Shown in pieces: positions 41,899 to 49,614 of a stretch of 64,000 nt of DNA. The notes beneath the pieces were generated by a model that saw only the letters and a list, made by a program, of their open reading frames with translations, was not told where the DNA came from and did not search any database. The stretch's first letter is position 1; the number at the start of each line of letters is the position of its first letter. This DNA comes from a virus: the IMG/VR virus record IMGVR_UViG_3300049434_000028, positions 38,798 to 102,797 of that record; one strand, 5' to 3'. A program made the position numbers and the translations under genes.

Positions 41899-42392
41899 TT
41901 CCCACCGCCCAGGGCCGCCCGGACTCGACCGGCCGCGTAGGGGCGAGCAATGTCCCCGGGCTGACTGCGCTCCCATTCATCGCAGAGTGCCAGCGCAGCG
42001 GCGATCCGCGCCTCGGCCGCCTCGGCCCGCTCGGCGTGGAACACGGCCGTGTCGTGGACCGCGTTGTTGTCGTCGCGCATCATGCCGATGAGGACGTCCT
42101 TCTCGGCGTTCTCCGTCATGAGGTTCGAGCAGTCGATCTCGCGCAGCCGCGCCTGCTCGGTCAGGCGCGCGACCTCGGCGATGCACGCTTCCCACTTCGG
42201 CACGCCGAGCGGGCCCGGCTGCCCAAGCGCGCGCCAGACGCTCTCCCAGCCGTTGAGTGCGGCCAGCGCTTCTGCCTTCCAACGCCGAGCTGCGTCCAGG
42301 GCGGCGCACAGGGCGAGGATCGTCCGGTCCTTATCCTGAACGGCGCTCCGTTCGAAGTTCCAGCGCACAGCGGCGGTGTCTATCTCATCCAT
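41895..42392 (-). CDS. Helical protein related to the downstream gene
   Basis: 165 residues, overlapping the upstream gene by eight bases. Ala/Glu/Arg-rich helices (ALCAALDAARRWKAEALAAL; AERAEAAEARIAAALALCDE), ending RVRAALGGGK. The shared ARLTE and RVRAAL elements show a duplication with the N-terminal part of 41110-41898. Coiled-coil function unknown. Confidence 0.55.
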   Translation of the reverse strand: MDEIDTAAVRWNFERSAVQDKDRTILALCAALDAARRWKAEALAALNGWESVWRALGQPGPLGVPKWEACIAEVARLTEQARLREIDCSNLMTENAEKDVLIGMMRDDNNAVHDTAVFHAERAEAAEARIAAALALCDEWERSQPGDIARPYAAGRVRAALGGGK

Positions 42393-42543
42393 CGGTGCTC
42401 ACCAGGATGTCCACCGGACACCAGCCCTTCCCACAGTTGTCGTCACAAGAACAAACAGCATCGGCTACATGCATGCTCATGCACCACGCGCACGTCTTGA
42501 TGGCCGGAGGCGGCGTCTCCAGTCGTTCGGGAGTGTGATTCAT
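42385..42543 (-). CDS. Short Cys-rich protein (52 residues)
   Basis: Stop overlaps the next start by eight bases. CAWC (17-20), then CSCDDNC and WC give seven Cys in about 30 residues, surely a zinc or disulphide module. Another of the region's mini metal-binding proteins. Confidence 0.55.
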   Translation of the reverse strand: MNHTPERLETPPPAIKTCAWCMSMHVADAVCSCDDNCGKGWCPVDILVSTDG

Positions 42544-42624
42544 GCCCTCAGCGTGTCACGCAGAAGTCGCAGAATCGCCCAAGGCAGCAGCCGCGTCCAT
42601 CGGCGGGTTCGGGCGGAAGCTCGG

Positions 42625-42858
42625 TCACGGATTCGCCTTGCGCGGTGCGCGCGAGCCCGCGGGCACGGTGGCCAAATGCGAGTACCAGGAATTGATCGTC
42701 TGAGTCAGCGTGGGAGCAGAATCGAACGCCTTCTCCCAGCCGCAGCTACAGACCAACAAAGTGCGGATGTCGTCATCAACGCGGCTAGGCATGACCAACG
42801 AGGTATGACCGTCCAGCCAGTCGACCTCTATCTCCGCATAGTACTTCTTGCCCGGCAC
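42625..42858 (-). CDS. Small zinc-binding protein
   Basis: 77 residues from GTG. MPGKKYYAEIEVDWLDGHTS then CSCGWEK (about 37-43): a Cys pair on a beta hairpin, commonly seen in phage proteins of this kind, plus a helical end. Unknown. Confidence 0.5.
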   Translation of the reverse strand: MPGKKYYAEIEVDWLDGHTSLVMPSRVDDDIRTLLVCSCGWEKAFDSAPTLTQTINSWYSHLATVPAGSRAPRKANP

Positions 42859-42859
42859 G

Positions 42860-43231
42860 TCAGACCTTCTTCCCGCCGTCGTACGCCACCGCGAATCCCT
42901 CGGTGACCATGCGCTGGTTGACGTCGCCGACGGAGTCGTTGAACAGCACCGCCAGCCAGCGGCCGTACTTGTCGCCAGGATCCTTGAAGGTGTGGATCGT
43001 CAACGGTTCGGGCACGGCGGCTGGGACGCCAGGATGGATTCCGAGCAGATCGCTGAGGTGAACGCGGGCGGTCTTGCCCTCGAAGGTGCTCAGCTCGGGA
43101 GCGTTGATTCCGTAGAGCCGCGCAGCGATCCGTACGGTGACGTGGAAGCCGAGGTCGACGTCCAAGGTCACGGTGTCGCCGTCATGTACCGAGACCAGCA
43201 CGGCCTTGTAGATGTAGCTCGGCTCGATCAT
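42860..43231 (-). CDS. Staphylococcal-nuclease-like protein
   Basis: 123 residues. VHDGDTVTLDVDLG (15-28), RLYGINAPEL (38-47) and DKYGRWLAVL (87-96) match the SNase fold with metal-binding Asp residues in DGDT and the catalytic Arg/Glu of R-x-x-G-I-N-A-P-E and K-Y-G-R. A Ca-dependent nuclease is expected. It could degrade host or competing DNA or process phage DNA. No signal peptide, so it acts in the cytoplasm. ATGA overlap upstream. Confidence 0.8.
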   Translation of the reverse strand: MIEPSYIYKAVLVSVHDGDTVTLDVDLGFHVTVRIAARLYGINAPELSTFEGKTARVHLSDLLGIHPGVPAAVPEPLTIHTFKDPGDKYGRWLAVLFNDSVGDVNQRMVTEGFAVAYDGGKKV

Positions 43232-43437
43232 GGCTGCACCACGAGCAGGAACTCACCCAGTGCGCGAGTGCAGGGAGGGCACAGGATCTGCCGCGTGCCG
43301 TCGTTCAGATCGGCCAGCGGCGGCTGCACTCGCGCTACAGCAGACCAGCCCTCCGGCTGATCCGTAGCCGGGGATACGACGAGCGTGTGGGTGTTGCAGC
43401 GGTCGCAGACGAAGACGCACTCTATCCAGCTACCCAT
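43228..43437 (-). CDS. Small Cys-rich protein
   Basis: 69 residues, GGAG before the ATG and an ACACGGACC element 19 bases upstream. ECVFVCDRCNTH (about 6-17) and CPPC near 54 form a zinc ribbon. Coupled to the nuclease gene. The 263-base interval to 43700 has no supported gene. Confidence 0.6.
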   Translation of the reverse strand: MGSWIECVFVCDRCNTHTLVVSPATDQPEGWSAVARVQPPLADLNDGTRQILCPPCTRALGEFLLVVQP

Positions 43438-43700
43438 GGTTTGCTCCGATGATCTGGTCCGTGTCGTGGTGCGAAGTATGCCGGACGGAGCGCACCAAAG
43501 GCCAGGGCGCTCTTCCGCAGGCGGTGTGAACACAGCCGGGCTGGCACCCTGGCGCGTGTCTCCTTGCCTGCGTCCCCGCTAGGCCCTCACGCGAATACAA
43601 CGCTGCGGGCTGTACAACCTGCGGCGAAGCTCAACGTCTATTGGGCCGGTGTGCATGCGGCCGTCCGTGCGGGCGAGGTTACACGGTTGAGCGGGTGTGT

Positions 43701-43925
43701 CTACCGGATCGTCGCGCACTCGACGACCTCGCGGGTCTGCGTCACCTGGACGATGCGGATCGGCGGCGGGAGAACGTGCGAGACCGTGACCGCCTGCTTC
43801 CACGAATCCTGCGACGCATTCTGGGTACGGAACCACAGCGTCCAGACGCCGTCGGTCTGGGCATGTACCTCGAAGAAGGTGCGCGTCCCGGCGTCCTGTA
43901 CGGCGCGCCCGATCACGGCATACAT
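43701..43925 (-). CDS. Small uncharacterised protein
   Basis: 74 residues. Beta-strand pattern MYAVIGRAVQDAGTRTFFEV and aromatic WTLWFRTQNASQDSWKQAVT. It overlaps the upstream short gene by 13 bases. A longer frame exists on the opposite strand but is a shadow. Function unknown. Confidence 0.5.
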   Translation of the reverse strand: MYAVIGRAVQDAGTRTFFEVHAQTDGVWTLWFRTQNASQDSWKQAVTVSHVLPPPIRIVQVTQTREVVECATIR

Positions 43926-44083
43926 CCGTACAGGCAGGGCGTGCAGAGTTCGGGACTGGACAGCACCATCGGATCCGCGTCATTGCTGCACGTCTCCTCG
44001 CCGGACGCCGGAAGGTGCAGCTCCGGCGGGCATGCACAGATGTAGGTAGGTGCGGAGCTGGAGGGCTGGGGCGAAGGCGTCAT
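43913..44083 (-). CDS. Cys-rich peptide, leaderless start
   Basis: 56 residues. TACGCT lies six bases before the ATG, a leaderless promoter arrangement as at 39137. Cys-Ala-Cys, CSND and two Cys in CTPCLYGC; Pro/Ser-rich N-terminus. First leftward gene beside the long non-coding region. Confidence 0.45.
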   Translation of the reverse strand: MTPSPQPSSSAPTYICACPPELHLPASGEETCSNDADPMVLSSPELCTPCLYGCMP

Positions 44084-44397
44084 GGCCGAAGCGTACCGGA
44101 ACGAGAGGTACGGATCTGGCCGGAGCGGGGGCTGCATACATGCACTGGTTGCCATTACCGCGCCAATGGCCTTGACTGCACCTTGACATGACGCTCCCAT
44201 CCCCTGCAACAGCTTCCAGCTACATGCATGTACTTGATGCATCTATGCGCCCCACTGCCACTACATGCGCGTAGGAGGCTCCAGCAATCCGCCACTATGA
44301 CACTACATACGTGCACCCCCTCCAGCAATTTGGATGGCCGGGCGGCTCCACCCCCGCGCGCGTGAATAAGGATGGGGGGGTCGGAATGTGCATGCAT

Positions 44398-44415
44398 GAA
44401 TGCACCATTGCATTC
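44398..44415. repeat. Inverted repeat GAATGCA-CCAT-TGCATTC
   Basis: Perfect 7-bp inverted repeat with a four-base loop inside the long non-coding region, part of the local TGCATGC-rich sequence. Confidence 0.5.
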
Positions 44416-45008
44416 GTGGTTACGCGCCGATGCGTGTGTTTACGAAGCGTGCGCGCTAGCTGCAGGTAGCACCGATGCACGCTTGGTGGGTGCGCACGCA
44501 CGATAATGCCGGTTATCCACCACCGTACATACCGGACATCCTCGCATTGGTGCAGGCCAGGAGCCATGCACGTAGCGTAGCTGGAGCAGGGCGGCTGCAT
44601 GCACGTACGCAGCGTGAGCTAGCACGCACACGTAATAGGCGCGCACGCTAGTTCGTTTACGGTGCGTATTGGGCCGGGCATTGGTGCACGCATGGTGCTA
44701 ACTCATAAGCGAATGCGCGCACACGCATAGGTCACGACCGCGAATGCGTGCATGAATTGGTGCACCGCCGCCTGCGCATACTGCCCTGCATAGGTATGCG
44801 CATGTGTAGGGGTGCTGCCCGGCACAGGGACCATTGCTGCATGCTGCGTTACCCGCACACACGCAATGGCGCTACATGGAGTAGCTCAGTCCCTTGGGGC
44901 GTCCTATGCGCAGTCGCTCTATAGCTCTATGGCTTACAGCAGTACGAACGCCATCAGCGCCGAAATTTGCTCCAAAGCAAGCGTGCAGCAGGGCGTGTGC
45001 ACAGCGCC

Positions 45009-45037
45009 TGGAGCGCGGGTCGTCCTGGCAGTACTCT
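45009..45037 (+). promoter_or_regulatory. Candidate leaderless promoter for 45045
   Basis: TACTCT (45032-45037) lies seven bases before the ATG; TGGAGC 17 bases upstream is a weak -35. No ribosome site precedes the ATG, as expected for leaderless mRNA. Confidence 0.45.
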
Positions 45038-45044
45038 TCTGGGT

Positions 45045-45434
45045 ATGACCGATGAGAACGTCTCAGCGCCCAAAATCGACCCAACGCCGCGCGAGCAGGG
45101 TGACAAGCCGCGCGCACGCAACTGGAAGGACGTCAAGGCCGACGCCATCGAGCAGGGCTTGACCACCCAGGAACGCATCGACGCCGCCAAGGAGCGGATA
45201 CAGCACGCATTATGGCCAGGGCCGGTCACGAGCGTCTGGTACACGACGCACGAGTTCAAGCCCTGTACCGCACCGGATCTGCACGAGGGGGGCCATGGTC
45301 CTACCGGCCCGGAGTGCGTGGCGCTGGCAGGAGACGGCGGTCCATGGGGCTGTTGCCGTCCCCAGGATCACCCGGTGCACGGTGGCTACCCTGCGCCCAA
45401 AACCTGCACCGACGTACCGTGCGTCCATGACTGA
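45045..45434 (+). CDS. Rightward THEF-type protein
   Basis: 129 residues. A charged helical N-terminus (DPTPREQGDKPRARNWKDVK) and HALWPG precede THEFKPCTAP, then GCCRPQDHPVHGG, the mini-domain shared with four other genes. First gene of the rightward operon. Unknown function. Confidence 0.6.
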   Translation: MTDENVSAPKIDPTPREQGDKPRARNWKDVKADAIEQGLTTQERIDAAKERIQHALWPGPVTSVWYTTHEFKPCTAPDLHEGGHGPTGPECVALAGDGGPWGCCRPQDHPVHGGYPAPKTCTDVPCVHD

Positions 45435-45759
45435 TCGCCTGCCGCACGTATTCGTAGCCGCCGAACTCGACCCGACGCGCTGCATGCACCCCGTCGATGG
45501 GCCGCTGCCCTGCTGGTTGCCTGCATCCGATCGCATCCACATCGCCGCCCAGGGTGCGTGCGGGATGGTTCGCTCCGACGGCGCTCTGTGCGACAAGCCG
45601 CAGGGGCACACAGAGCTTTGTGGCTGCCCGCAATCCTGCGAGGCGTGCAAGGTCGTGGATTGGGTGCGCGCGTACCTCGGCATGCTGCTGTGTCCGTGGC
45701 AGGTAGGCATGCTGCACGACGTCGTCAAGCACACCTGTGATCACCCTAGGAAGGCCTAG
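45427..45759 (+). CDS. Cys-rich rightward protein
   Basis: 110 residues, eight-base overlap with the preceding gene. CMHPVDGPLPC, CGMVRSDGALC, CGCPQSCEAC and a C-terminal Cys/His set suggest two or more metal sites. Unknown. Confidence 0.6.
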   Translation: MTDRLPHVFVAAELDPTRCMHPVDGPLPCWLPASDRIHIAAQGACGMVRSDGALCDKPQGHTELCGCPQSCEACKVVDWVRAYLGMLLCPWQVGMLHDVVKHTCDHPRKA

Positions 45760-46072
45760 ATGGACGAGCTTCGTACGCGCACCGTGCACGTCAGCATCGG
45801 CAACACCGACGGCAAGCTCACCCAGGCACGGTGGTCGAACTTCCTCGCAGCCATGTACTCGACAGTGAACGCCGTACGCGGATCGCATGCACGGCGTCTG
45901 GTACTCCCTGCCGACATCGGCGTACACGAACGCCTGCTGGTCGTTCGACGTCGCCGAGGTGAACATCGACCTGCTGCGTGGTGCGCTCGCCATGCGTGCA
46001 CGCCAGTACGACCAGGACTCGATCGCTTGGCTGTCGGGCGAAACCGAGTTCATCGCGGGCGAGAAGCAATGA
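45760..46072 (+). pseudogene. Frameshifted gene, 38 + 65 codons
   Basis: The ATG frame reads 38 codons (MDELRTRTVHVSIGNTDGKL...STVNA) and then turns to Arg/Gly-rich nonsense. A +1 frame from 45875 continues YADRMHGVWYSLPTSAYTNA, then ACWSFDVAEVNIDLLRGAL and SIAWLSGETEFI to a TGA at 46072. Joined by skipping the G at 45874, the 103-residue product looks continuous and like a common small phage protein family. Either a sequencing error, a disrupted gene, or a programmed +1 shift. Confidence 0.55.
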
Positions 46073-46503
46073 CACCGCTGTGCGATTGCGAGCCAGGCCC
46101 TGGCATGCACGGGGACCGCAACCTGTGCCCCGTGCACGGTGTGTTCAGCACGTCAGCATCTCCTGAGCAGGACGCCATTGCGCGCATGCTGGCCAAGCAG
46201 TGGGCCGCGTACACCTGCGGGCCTACAGGCACCTGGACGCAACGTTGGATCCCCGGCGTCTGCAAGCACGAAGCTGTTCGTTGCACGCATGGTGATGAGA
46301 TCATCCACCGCGGATTCCGTCGCCGCGTCTGCTTTGCCTGCGGGCGTGCGTTACGCGGCCCGCTGCCGGTGCTGTGCTTCTTCACCGACGAGCCGCACAC
46401 CGAGACTGACGTTGTAGGGCGCATTCGTAAGCTGACCGACAAGGATTACGCACAGCAGCGTTCACAGCTCTTGAAGTGGGCGAATCGGCGCTTGGAGCGC
46501 TAG
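46069..46503 (+). CDS. Cys-rich rightward protein
   Basis: 144 residues; ATG overlaps the preceding stop (ATGA). CDCEPGPG, CPVHG near the start and CKHEAVRC, CFACG near 75-105 indicate zinc sites; the end is basic and helical. Fourth gene of the rightward operon; overlaps the convergent gene 46500-46652 by four bases. Confidence 0.6.
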   Translation: MTPLCDCEPGPGMHGDRNLCPVHGVFSTSASPEQDAIARMLAKQWAAYTCGPTGTWTQRWIPGVCKHEAVRCTHGDEIIHRGFRRRVCFACGRALRGPLPVLCFFTDEPHTETDVVGRIRKLTDKDYAQQRSQLLKWANRRLER

Positions 46504-46652
46504 GCGTAGTCCTCGTCACGCAGATACGGCCGCCAGTCGGCGTTCTTGGACCGGGTCGTCATGTGGTCGTACGGCCGCTCCGGGTCGGACAGCAGCTTGC
46601 GGTCGGTCTTCCATTCATCGGTGTCATCGTCGTCCAGCCAGCGCGCCGCCAT
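46500..46652 (-). CDS. Small acidic/basic protein (50 residues)
   Basis: ATG overlaps the upstream stop (TGATG). WLDDDDTDEWKTDRKLLSDP then basic end. Unknown function. Confidence 0.5.
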   Translation of the reverse strand: MAARWLDDDDTDEWKTDRKLLSDPERPYDHMTTRSKNADWRPYLRDEDYA

Positions 46653-46780
46653 CACGTTCCAGCCCAGAACGTCTCCAGCCATTGGTGCCCGCACGCCAGG
46701 CACTCCTTCGACGTCAGGTCCCAGCTCTCCATAGCCTGCCAGATCACACGCACGAATCGAGCTGGATGCGTGCACGTCAT
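46652..46780 (-). CDS. Short zinc-type protein (42 residues)
   Basis: AAGG nine bases before this ATG; another ATG three codons earlier is possible. MTCTHPARFVRV and CLACGHQW form a Cys/His zinc site. Coupled to both neighbours. Confidence 0.5.
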   Translation of the reverse strand: MTCTHPARFVRVIWQAMESWDLTSKECLACGHQWLETFWAGT

Positions 46781-46781
46781 G

Positions 46782-46874
46782 TCAGGCATCCTTGTCTCGC
46801 TCCACAGCAATGGCTGCGATGCACCAGCAGACGCCCGCCCAACAGAGCACAACCAACACCATCATCAGCGTCAC
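46782..46874 (-). CDS. 30-residue membrane peptide
   Basis: GTG overlaps the upstream stop (GTGA). TLMMVLVVLCWAGVCWCIAA is a single transmembrane helix with a short charged tail (VERDKDA). Similar tiny membrane peptides can be lysis inhibitors or regulators; not shown here. Confidence 0.45.
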   Translation of the reverse strand: MTLMMVLVVLCWAGVCWCIAAIAVERDKDA

Positions 46875-47101
46875 AGCTCAATCAACCCTTCGCCGACATG
46901 GCGCACCATCTCGGGAATCGCGTCAGCCGGGAGCAGCGTGTCGCCTATGGGCATGCCGTACTTGTTCAGGATCTGCACGAACGAGTCCCAGTACATCAAC
47001 GGCACGAGCCAGCCCGAGGACGTCGCGGTCCCGTCCGGCTGGATCTGCATGCAGCTCACCGCGAACGCGCTCACATCCTTGGACGACGGCAGGTCGCTCA
47101 T
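46871..47101 (-). CDS. Small uncharacterised protein
   Basis: 76 residues; AAAGG six bases before this ATG, preferred over a GTG seven codons earlier. SKDVSAFAVSCMQIQPDGTA, then WDSFVQILNKYGMPIGD: helical with a small beta part. Unknown. Confidence 0.5.
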   Translation of the reverse strand: MSDLPSSKDVSAFAVSCMQIQPDGTATSSGWLVPLMYWDSFVQILNKYGMPIGDTLLPADAIPEMVRHVGEGLIEL

Positions 47102-47217
47102 GGCATACCTTTCATCAAGCACTCAGGGCAATGGGTGTCGGTGCTGTGCTCGGTGATCTCGTACGTGCACGCGCATCTGCAGCATCGTCGCAACGGTGCT
47201 TGATCAGCCTGCTGCAT
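47098..47217 (-). CDS. Short zinc-ribbon protein (39 residues)
   Basis: GAGGAGG six bases before the ATG; stop overlaps the next start. CCRCACTYE and CPECLM form a compact zinc ribbon. Confidence 0.55.
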   Translation of the reverse strand: MQQADQAPLRRCCRCACTYEITEHSTDTHCPECLMKGMP

Positions 47218-47434
47218 CCTTGTCCTCCTCGGCCCGCTCCAACCACGCACGCACGGTACTGATGAGCAGCGCCTCGGGGTAGTGCGTCGGCATCAACGCT
47301 GCAGCATCCCAATCCACCAGGCGCACGCCGTCATCATCCGGCGGTGTCAGCTTGATACGGATGATCAGTACCGCGTCATCGTTGTAGCTGGCTGGAGCCT
47401 CGATCATCCGCCCGTACATCTCTGCACGGTTCAT
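47204..47434 (-). CDS. Small uncharacterised protein
   Basis: 76 residues. EMYGRMIEAPASYNDDAVLI, then RIKLTPPDDDGVRLVDWDAA: an alpha/beta fold with a Cys-free core. Coupled to its neighbours on both sides. Unknown. Confidence 0.5.
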   Translation of the reverse strand: MNRAEMYGRMIEAPASYNDDAVLIIRIKLTPPDDDGVRLVDWDAAALMPTHYPEALLISTVRAWLERAEEDKDAAG

Positions 47435-47700
47435 CGGCCGTGATTGGGATGGTCGCTCGGTGCGCCACAGATGCTGCAGTGCGGGGGGCCATCATGGCCC
47501 AGATCCGCGCACAGGCTGTATTCGTGCGTGTGGGTGTAGGTCTCGGTGAGGTGCTCGCCGTCCAGATCCCAGTAGCCGATGACGCGCCTGCAGAGCGCGC
47601 ACAGCAGCGGGCACCGACCGCTGTCCAGCTTGCGAATCCGCCCACCCTGGTGCATGCACGCATTCGCGCGTTGCACCGCTTGGTCCGAGTAAGAGTCCAT
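47431..47700 (-). CDS. THEF/HEY-type zinc protein
   Basis: 89 residues, ATGA overlap. CALC (about 34-37), then THTHEYSLC, CSICG and HPNHG: the variant mini-domain with HEY in place of HEF. Unknown. Confidence 0.55.
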   Translation of the reverse strand: MDSYSDQAVQRANACMHQGGRIRKLDSGRCPLLCALCRRVIGYWDLDGEHLTETYTHTHEYSLCADLGHDGPPHCSICGAPSDHPNHGR

Positions 47701-47718
47701 GGATGACAGCGTAGACCT

Positions 47719-48384
47719 CTAGCGCTTGATGGTCAGGATGACCGGCGCAGGTTGCGCGGTAGGCGGTGCGTCGAACGTGCACGCCCACGGATCGGTCGGT
47801 ACGGCAGGCGGTGTGCAGGTGCCCTGCGTCGGGGTAGATCCTTTCTCGCCCTGGGGTCCAGCCGGTCCCGCGTCTCCCTTGACACCACGGGGACCGGGAT
47901 CACCCGCTGGGCCCTGGGGACCAGCAGGGCCAGGATCGCCCTGCGTGCCCGGCTGCCCGTCCTTGCCATCCTTACCGTTCTGGCCGTCCTTGCCAGGCGG
48001 GCCCGGATCACCCTGCGGCCCAGGCACACCAGGAGCACCCTGTAGGCCGCGCTCGCCGCGTGCACCCGTTGCTCCCGGCGCACCGGGCAACGCGATGATG
48101 TGCGGAGCTGGGACCACCGGAGTGATGCCCTTGCTGGTGAGCTGCTTGCGCAACGCTGCGATGTCCTCGCTGTACTGAGTGCGCAGATCGTCGAACCCCT
48201 GCTGGTTGCGATCCGCCTTGGTGACCGCACGATTGACACCGAAGATGACGTAGACCACGACCAGCACCGCGAGCACGAACACAGCGATTGCGAAGAACAA
48301 GAACTTACGACCCATCACATGGTTGAGGGGAGCACGTTCGACGACCTCTACGGTCGGCTCTTCATCCAGCTCCAGCATGTTCAT
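47719..48384 (-). CDS. Membrane-anchored collagen-like protein
   Basis: 221 residues. Acidic N-terminus, one strong transmembrane helix (about 25-48), a coiled-coil-like stretch, then about 25 Gly-x-y triplets (residues 100-180, [19 protein letters not shown] and so on) and a Pro/Cys-rich end. A type II membrane protein with a collagen stalk is unusual in a phage; it may be a host-surface or infection-modifying protein. It is not in the tail block. Confidence 0.6.
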   Translation of the reverse strand: MNMLELDEEPTVEVVERAPLNHVMGRKFLFFAIAVFVLAVLVVVYVIFGVNRAVTKADRNQQGFDDLRTQYSEDIAALRKQLTSKGITPVVPAPHIIALPGAPGATGARGERGLQGAPGVPGPQGDPGPPGKDGQNGKDGKDGQPGTQGDPGPAGPQGPAGDPGPRGVKGDAGPAGPQGEKGSTPTQGTCTPPAVPTDPWACTFDAPPTAQPAPVILTIKR

Positions 48385-48626
48385 CGCTGCCTGCGCTCCT
48401 GTCCGCCTACGGCCTTGCGCTCTTCCATGCGTGCGATCTTCGCTTCCAGTGCCTCTTCACGCCGGAGCATGGCCAGCTCGCGCGCGGCCCGCTCTGCATC
48501 CACCTGCTTACGGTAGTCCGCGTACTCCTTGGCAAGATCCCCGTTCTGCTTGAACACGTACCCGAACAGCGTGCCGAACAAGGCGATCAGCCCGCCCAAC
48601 ACGGAAGCGACAAGTCCTGGGTCCAC
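48381..48626 (-). CDS. Single-span membrane protein with coiled coil
   Basis: 81 residues from GTG with GGAGGA upstream. [19 protein letters not shown] (about 4-22) is a transmembrane helix and the rest is a charged heptad helix ([20 protein letters not shown]). Coupled to the collagen-like gene; they may interact. The 262-base gap upstream has no gene. Confidence 0.55.
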   Translation of the reverse strand: MDPGLVASVLGGLIALFGTLFGYVFKQNGDLAKEYADYRKQVDAERAARELAMLRREEALEAKIARMEERKAVGGQERRQR

Positions 48627-48746
48627 GCCGAGTCCTCCTCCCGGATTGCGCGGTCGATTCACGCTACGAGCGGGGCGGGTGGTCAGCCGCCGTGCTCGCA
48701 ATATAAGCCGGTATCAGGACGTGGCTGTTCGATAGCGGACAGCAAA

Positions 48747-48787
48747 CAGCCCTACCGCGGAAACGGGGGGAAAACGCGGTAGGGCTG
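48747..48787. terminator. 13-bp perfect hairpin
   Basis: CAGCCCTACCGCG and CGCGGTAGGGCTG pair perfectly around 15 bases. It lies after the stop of 48889-49284 on the minus strand. It is followed by TTTG and is probably a terminator for that transcript. Confidence 0.65.
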
Positions 48788-48888
48788 CTTGGGGGTGCCG
48801 TGGCTGACCGACATGACCACGGCCGACGTGTTCTGCTGCGCGCCCGGCGAAGGTTAGCGACAGGAAGTCGGTACGTCCGCTGATGATG

Positions 48889-49284
48889 CTAGGTCGGCTC
48901 ATCCACGGTGTCCAGCAACTCGCTCCATTCGCCCGAATGGTTGGCGCGGCAGGTGATGCAAGTCCTCAACACGCCGTCCTTGTGCCAGTTCACCTCGCGC
49001 ACGTCATCGAGCTGTCCACCGGCTCCACAGATCTCGCAGTCGTCCAACGTCGGCTCCTCGTATCCCGGAATCCTGCGCCCCAGCCCAGTGACCTGGGTGA
49101 CGTACAGGCTGGCCCGCTTGTGCTCCTTGAACAGCTCCTTGGCGTGCACGGTGGGCAGGCCCACGGGCTCGTAGCCCTTGGCGCGCACACGTCGCTCGTA
49201 CAGCCGGATCAGCGTCGCCTCCAGCGGATCCGCACCGCTGTGGATGATCGCGGCATCGACGGCGACCAGCTCGTCAGCCTCCAC
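48889..49284 (-). CDS. Small zinc-finger protein
   Basis: 131 residues from GTG overlapping the upstream gene by 11 bases. CEIC (about 95-98) and CITC (about 118-121) form a zinc ribbon. The N-terminal 90 residues are helical with a LYERRVRAKGYEPVGLPTVH segment. Unknown. Confidence 0.55.
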   Translation of the reverse strand: MEADELVAVDAAIIHSGADPLEATLIRLYERRVRAKGYEPVGLPTVHAKELFKEHKRASLYVTQVTGLGRRIPGYEEPTLDDCEICGAGGQLDDVREVNWHKDGVLRTCITCRANHSGEWSELLDTVDEPT

Positions 49285-49588
49285 CGCTGCTCGCCTGCCA
49301 CGCCTTGAAGTCCGCGGTGGTCCAGGAGGGCTTCTCCTTGAGCGCAACGACTCTGGTCAGCTCGGCACGCCGCTCGGCGGCCTGCTGCTTGGTCCGGCTG
49401 CAGCCGACGCACATCTGCTCGCCCGCATCGTTGAGCACCGTCGGGTAGAGCGCGTGCACGCAGGCATCGCGCAGCCGCTCCATGGTCTCCCAGTGCGTGG
49501 GGTCGGTGCGGCTGGCCATCTCGGCCAGGATCATCTTGCCGGACATCTTCAGCGGGCTCTCGCTGTCACCCTCGTACACCGTCGTCAT
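49274..49588 (-). CDS. Small uncharacterised protein
   Basis: 104 residues; AGGAG five bases before the ATG. MTTVYEGDSESPLKMSGKMI, then a helical body with CVGC near 60 and WTTADFKAWQASSGGG. Divergent from 49648 across a palindrome. Unknown. Confidence 0.55.
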   Translation of the reverse strand: MTTVYEGDSESPLKMSGKMILAEMASRTDPTHWETMERLRDACVHALYPTVLNDAGEQMCVGCSRTKQQAAERRAELTRVVALKEKPSWTTADFKAWQASSGGG

Positions 49589-49614
49589 GCTGTCTCCTGT
49601 TGCCCTACGCTGGC

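Larger units (their letters stand above)
44084..45044. other. Long non-coding region, possible origin or control region
   Basis: 961 bases without a supported gene, the only such stretch. It separates leftward genes (left) from rightward genes (right). It is rich in GCATGC/TGCA/GTGCAC words; ATTGGTGCA occurs at about 44546, 44680 and 44757 and GCGAATGCG at 44709 and 44741. TTATCCACC (44513-44521) is one mismatch from a DnaA box. A 7-bp hairpin lies at 44398-44415. No tRNA fold was found. A replication origin or packaging/regulatory site is possible; noncoding RNA is another possibility. Confidence 0.5.

Noticed and set aside
43438-43700. 25-codon ORF and other short frames in the 263-base gap
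   Set aside because: No ribosome site, no overlap junctions and no recognisable composition.
44172-44188. TTGACT and TTGACA as -35 boxes in the non-coding region
   Set aside because: No acceptable -10 at 16-18 bases downstream of either.
44812-45048. 78-codon rightward ORF in the non-coding region
   Set aside because: No ribosome site, protein composition without a fold, and it overlaps the first real rightward gene in another frame.
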